Part shown: positions 63,736-64,000 of the stretch, piece after piece
Layout of the letters: every line of letters starts with the position of its first letter
Numbering within the stretch: position 1 is the stretch's first letter
NCBI GenBank assembly: GCA_951799405.1
Contig: OX637353.1
Location: 9,362,001-9,426,000 of the forward strand
Origin: Agapetus fuscipes
Taxonomy: Eukaryota > Arthropoda > Insecta > Trichoptera > Glossosomatidae
Reading direction: 5' to 3'
Length of the DNA: 64,000 bases
Translations under genes and position numbers: made by a program
Notes under the pieces: generated by a model
Databases searched by the model: none
Told to the model about the DNA's origin: nothing
Seen by the model: the letters and a program-made list of their open reading frames with translations, nothing else

Positions 63736-64000
63736 TAAATAATGATGATGATGATGATGATAATAATGATGATGATTTGTAAAGCGCCATTTCATGACTA
63801 CTGCCACTGCATGGGCGCTTTCAGGCTTGACGCAGTGGTGAAAAAATGTGTCTTCATTCCCTTCTTGAAGCTCTCGATCCCTTTCTTGGCGCGCACTTCA
63901 GAAGGCAGCTGGTTCCAAGTGGATGGTCCCGCAACGGCGAAAGCGCGGTCTCCGAACACTGTGCTTCTTTTTCTGCATTGTGTGCTAACAGATGTACGAG
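63736..64000 (-). pseudogene. LINE-1 (L2/CR1-like) RT C-terminus, runs off the window
   Basis: The reverse strand reads TVFGDRAFAVAGPSTWNQLP followed by SEVRAKKGIESFKKGMKTHF and a stop, the GDRAF.VA.P..WN.LP...R motif closing L2/CR1-like reverse transcriptases. A short 3' UTR (ATGGCGCTTTACAAATC) leads to an (ATC)n tail seen as GATGATGATGATGATG on the plus strand at 63742-63775. The open frame is intact as far as the window edge, so the upstream part may continue. Confidence 0.8.

Overview
The window looks like AT-rich, repeat-dense nuclear DNA from an arthropod, probably an insect. Three things point that way: an intronless-CDS achaete-scute bHLH gene (2941-3711) with a TATA-less Inr+DPE core promoter, an LTR element primed by a tRNA-Lys-type primer binding site, and an abundance of tRNA-derived SINEs, LINE 3' ends, palindromic MITEs and solo LTRs. 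The species cannot be fixed from the sequence alone.

Only one conventional host gene is recognisable: the achaete-scute homologue near the left end, with a candidate transcription start at 2819, a possible intron in its 3' UTR and poly(A) signals at 4434 and 4510. About 59 kb to its right has no host coding gene that I can recognise. This fits the broad intergenic space usual around proneural genes, and a few more GC-balanced, non-repeat patches could be distal regulatory DNA.

The rest is a layered mobile-element landscape. The family names used here are mine. SINE-A has a tRNA-like head with TAGCTCAGTTGG. SINE-B has a tRNA-Thr(CGT)-like head and an ATT-rich tail. SINE-F is a third, tRNA-like family. 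Rep-C is a 250-bp SINE-like repeat with ATTAG/ATTATAG/ATTTAG tails, the most abundant family. MITE-D, -E, -J and -M are palindromic or TIR elements. LTR-H is a family of solo LTRs. LINE-1 (L2/CR1-like), LINE-2 (RTE-like), LINE-3, LINE-4 and LINE-5 are 5'-truncated LINE ends.

Four elements stand out. (1) 10275-11055 and 34678-35498 are two foldback-type elements. Each has inverted arms made of about 15-bp tandem units and each is flanked by a 9-bp direct repeat. (2) 36538-39190 is a young Ty3/gypsy-type element with 261-bp LTRs differing at one site and a 4-bp AACT target duplication. Its only ORF joins a gag-like start in frame to an integrase that has lost its first catalytic Asp. (3) 57968-59957 is a piggyBac element with TTAA ends, subterminal palindromes, a spliced short first exon, a large internal deletion and a frameshift before the Cys-rich tail. 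(4) 32713-32877 is a near-perfect 75-bp-arm hairpin.
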